A stretch of 6,411 nucleotides of DNA from Sedimentisphaerales bacterium. GTDB lineage: Bacteria; Planctomycetota; Phycisphaerae; Sedimentisphaerales; SM23-30. This document shows, piece after piece, positions 5,469 through 6,411 of this stretch. Below the pieces are notes generated by a model that was not told where the DNA came from, ran no database searches, and worked only from the letters and a program-made list of their open reading frames with translations. The stretch is taken from contig DAOVXR010000106.1 of the NCBI GenBank assembly GCA_030636065.1, positions 1-6,411 of the forward strand, given 5' to 3'. Within the stretch, counting starts at the first letter, position 1; each line of letters begins with the position of its first letter. The translations under genes and the position numbers were made by a program.

Positions 5469-5506
5469 ATTCGACGTTGAGCGTTGAATGTTGGACGTTC
5501 AACTCT
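5469..5506. repeat. 38-nt dispersed repeat, copy 2
   Basis: This copy matches 4079-4116 at 36 of 38 positions, in the same orientation, and lies 66 nt upstream of the pfp start. The two differences are T-to-C at 5475 and A-to-G at 5481. The second falls in the stem and turns an A-U pair into G-U in plus-strand RNA, so the fold is retained there. Confidence 0.75.
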
Positions 5507-5526
5507 TCCTCCATTCTCTTCTCTTT

Positions 5527-5561
5527 CTCACCACTCACAACTCACCACTCACCACTCATTC
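5527..5561. repeat. Heptamer tandem array (CTCACCA)
   Basis: Five 7-nt units run in tandem: CTCACCA, CTCACAA, CTCACCA, CTCACCA and a degenerate CTCATTC. The array ends one base from the accC stop codon. On the transcript strand it reads as TGGTGAG repeats. Similar CACTCACCACTCA strings are, from memory, common in PVC intergenic DNA. Confidence 0.65.
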
Positions 5562-5562
5562 T

Positions 5563-6411
5563 CTACCATGTCCGTTCGATAAAGCCCGTATCTACTTCGC
5601 CTTTTATATATTGCGGGTGAGACAGTATTTCCAGGCATAATGATCTTGTACTTTTTATCGGAGCGATCTCGAATTCCTGTAGCGCTCTTTTCATACAGGC
5701 TATGGCTTCTGACCGGTTTTTTTTATGTACGATCAGTTTGCCGATAAGCGAATCGTACCGTGGCGATATTTCATAGCCTGCATGGGCATGCGTATCCAGT
5801 CGCACTCCTGGTCCCCCCGGCGCTATGAACCGTTCGATTCGGCCCGGACAGGGTTGAAATCCGTTGGCCGGGTCTTCGGCATTGATACGACATTCGATTG
5901 ACACGCCGTTTTGTTTGATGTCTTTTTGGCGGAGTTTCAGATGTTCTCCTGCCGCTATTCGCAATTGCCATTTGACTATGTCTATACCGGTTACCATTTC
6001 TGTGATTGGGTGTTCTACCTGGACACGGGTATTCACTTCACCGAAATAATATTTGTTTTTATTATCCAGAAGAAATTCTACTGTGCCTGCGTTGACATAC
6101 TTGGCCGTTTTTGTCAATCGGATCGCCGCCTTGCACAATTCGTCTCGAACACTGGCCTTGAGTGACGGACTGGGAGTTTCTTCGATGACTTTTTGGTATC
6201 GTCTTTGCAGACTGCAATCGCGTTCATAGAGGTGTACTACGTTGCCTGCCCGGTCAGCCAGTATTTGTATTTCGACATGACGGGCATGTTCCAGATATTT
6301 TTCCAGGAACAGGCTCGAGTTTTTGAATGCCCCTGCGGCTTCTGTCTCGGCGCTGTGGAACGCTACTCGCAGACTCATTTCGTTATGGGCGATACGCATC
6401 CCGCGTCCGCC
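5563..6411 (-). CDS. accC: Biotin carboxylase subunit of acetyl-CoA carboxylase (C-terminal part)
   Basis: The 282 codons present are the C-terminal two thirds of an AccC-type biotin carboxylase, which uses ATP and bicarbonate to carboxylate the biotin on BCCP for malonyl-CoA and fatty acid synthesis. The fragment opens at the window edge with GGRGMR, the ATP-grasp glycine-rich loop near residue 165 of the E. coli enzyme, so about 160 residues are missing. Also visible are EKYLEHARHVEIQ (38-50 of the fragment), LYERDCSLQRRYQK (61-74), the catalytic EVNTRVQVEHPITE (125-138), GVRLD (202-206) with the conserved Arg, and YDSLIGKLI (219-227). The C-terminus is close to the usual end at 449 residues, so this is a stand-alone subunit, not a fused carboxylase. 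Propionyl-type carboxylase subunits look similar, but usually continue further. accB would be expected just upstream, outside the window. Confidence 0.94.
   Translation of the reverse strand, partial: GGRGMRIAHNEMSLRVAFHSAETEAAGAFKNSSLFLEKYLEHARHVEIQILADRAGNVVHLYERDCSLQRRYQKVIEETPSPSLKASVRDELCKAAIRLTKTAKYVNAGTVEFLLDNKNKYYFGEVNTRVQVEHPITEMVTGIDIVKWQLRIAAGEHLKLRQKDIKQNGVSIECRINAEDPANGFQPCPGRIERFIAPGGPGVRLDTHAHAGYEISPRYDSLIGKLIVHKKNRSEAIACMKRALQEFEIAPIKSTRSLCLEILSHPQYIKGEVDTGFIERTW

Overview
The window suggests a free-living Gram-negative-type bacterium of moderate GC content, most likely from the PVC group and perhaps Planctomycetota. This is inference. It rests on a secreted DUF1080 (3-keto-disaccharide hydrolase-like) protein, which is abundant in Planctomycetota, a bactofilin followed by a zinc-ribbon gene, a PPi-type phosphofructokinase, and wide intergenic spacers built from short repeats of a kind I recall from PVC genomes. 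No search was run.

Layout: six genes lie on the minus strand and one on the plus strand. From high to low coordinates, the minus-strand genes are accC (N-terminus cut off by the window edge), pfp, a 59-residue zinc-ribbon protein, lysA, a bactofilin, and the first 20 codons of a CxxC protein that runs off the left edge. The only clear plus-strand gene, the DUF1080 protein at 901-1734, is divergent from the bactofilin and convergent with lysA. Two starts are revised by Shine-Dalgarno placement: the bactofilin begins at GTG 509 and the zinc-ribbon protein at ATG 3811.

The genes are mostly ordinary. AccC supplies the biotin carboxylase step of fatty acid synthesis, Pfp runs reversible PPi-dependent glycolysis, LysA makes the final step of lysine synthesis, and the bactofilin is a cytoskeletal polymer. 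They do not form one pathway, and the large spacers argue against a single tight operon. Only the bactofilin and CxxC pair is closely packed, with a 5-nt gap.

The unusual content is in the spacers. Both sides of pfp carry a 38-nt element (36/38 identical, same orientation) with an internal inverted repeat. One side also has clustered ATCCGT hexamers and a perfect 12-bp hairpin, and the other a five-unit heptamer array touching the accC stop codon. The spacer between lysA and the zinc-ribbon gene holds two further inverted repeats and a possible small plus-strand reading frame. The lysA leader has a hairpin that would cover its ribosome binding site. I see no CRISPR array, tRNA, rRNA, transposase or defence system. 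The repeat mosaic around pfp is the best candidate for something undescribed, but it may be a dispersed family with no dedicated function.
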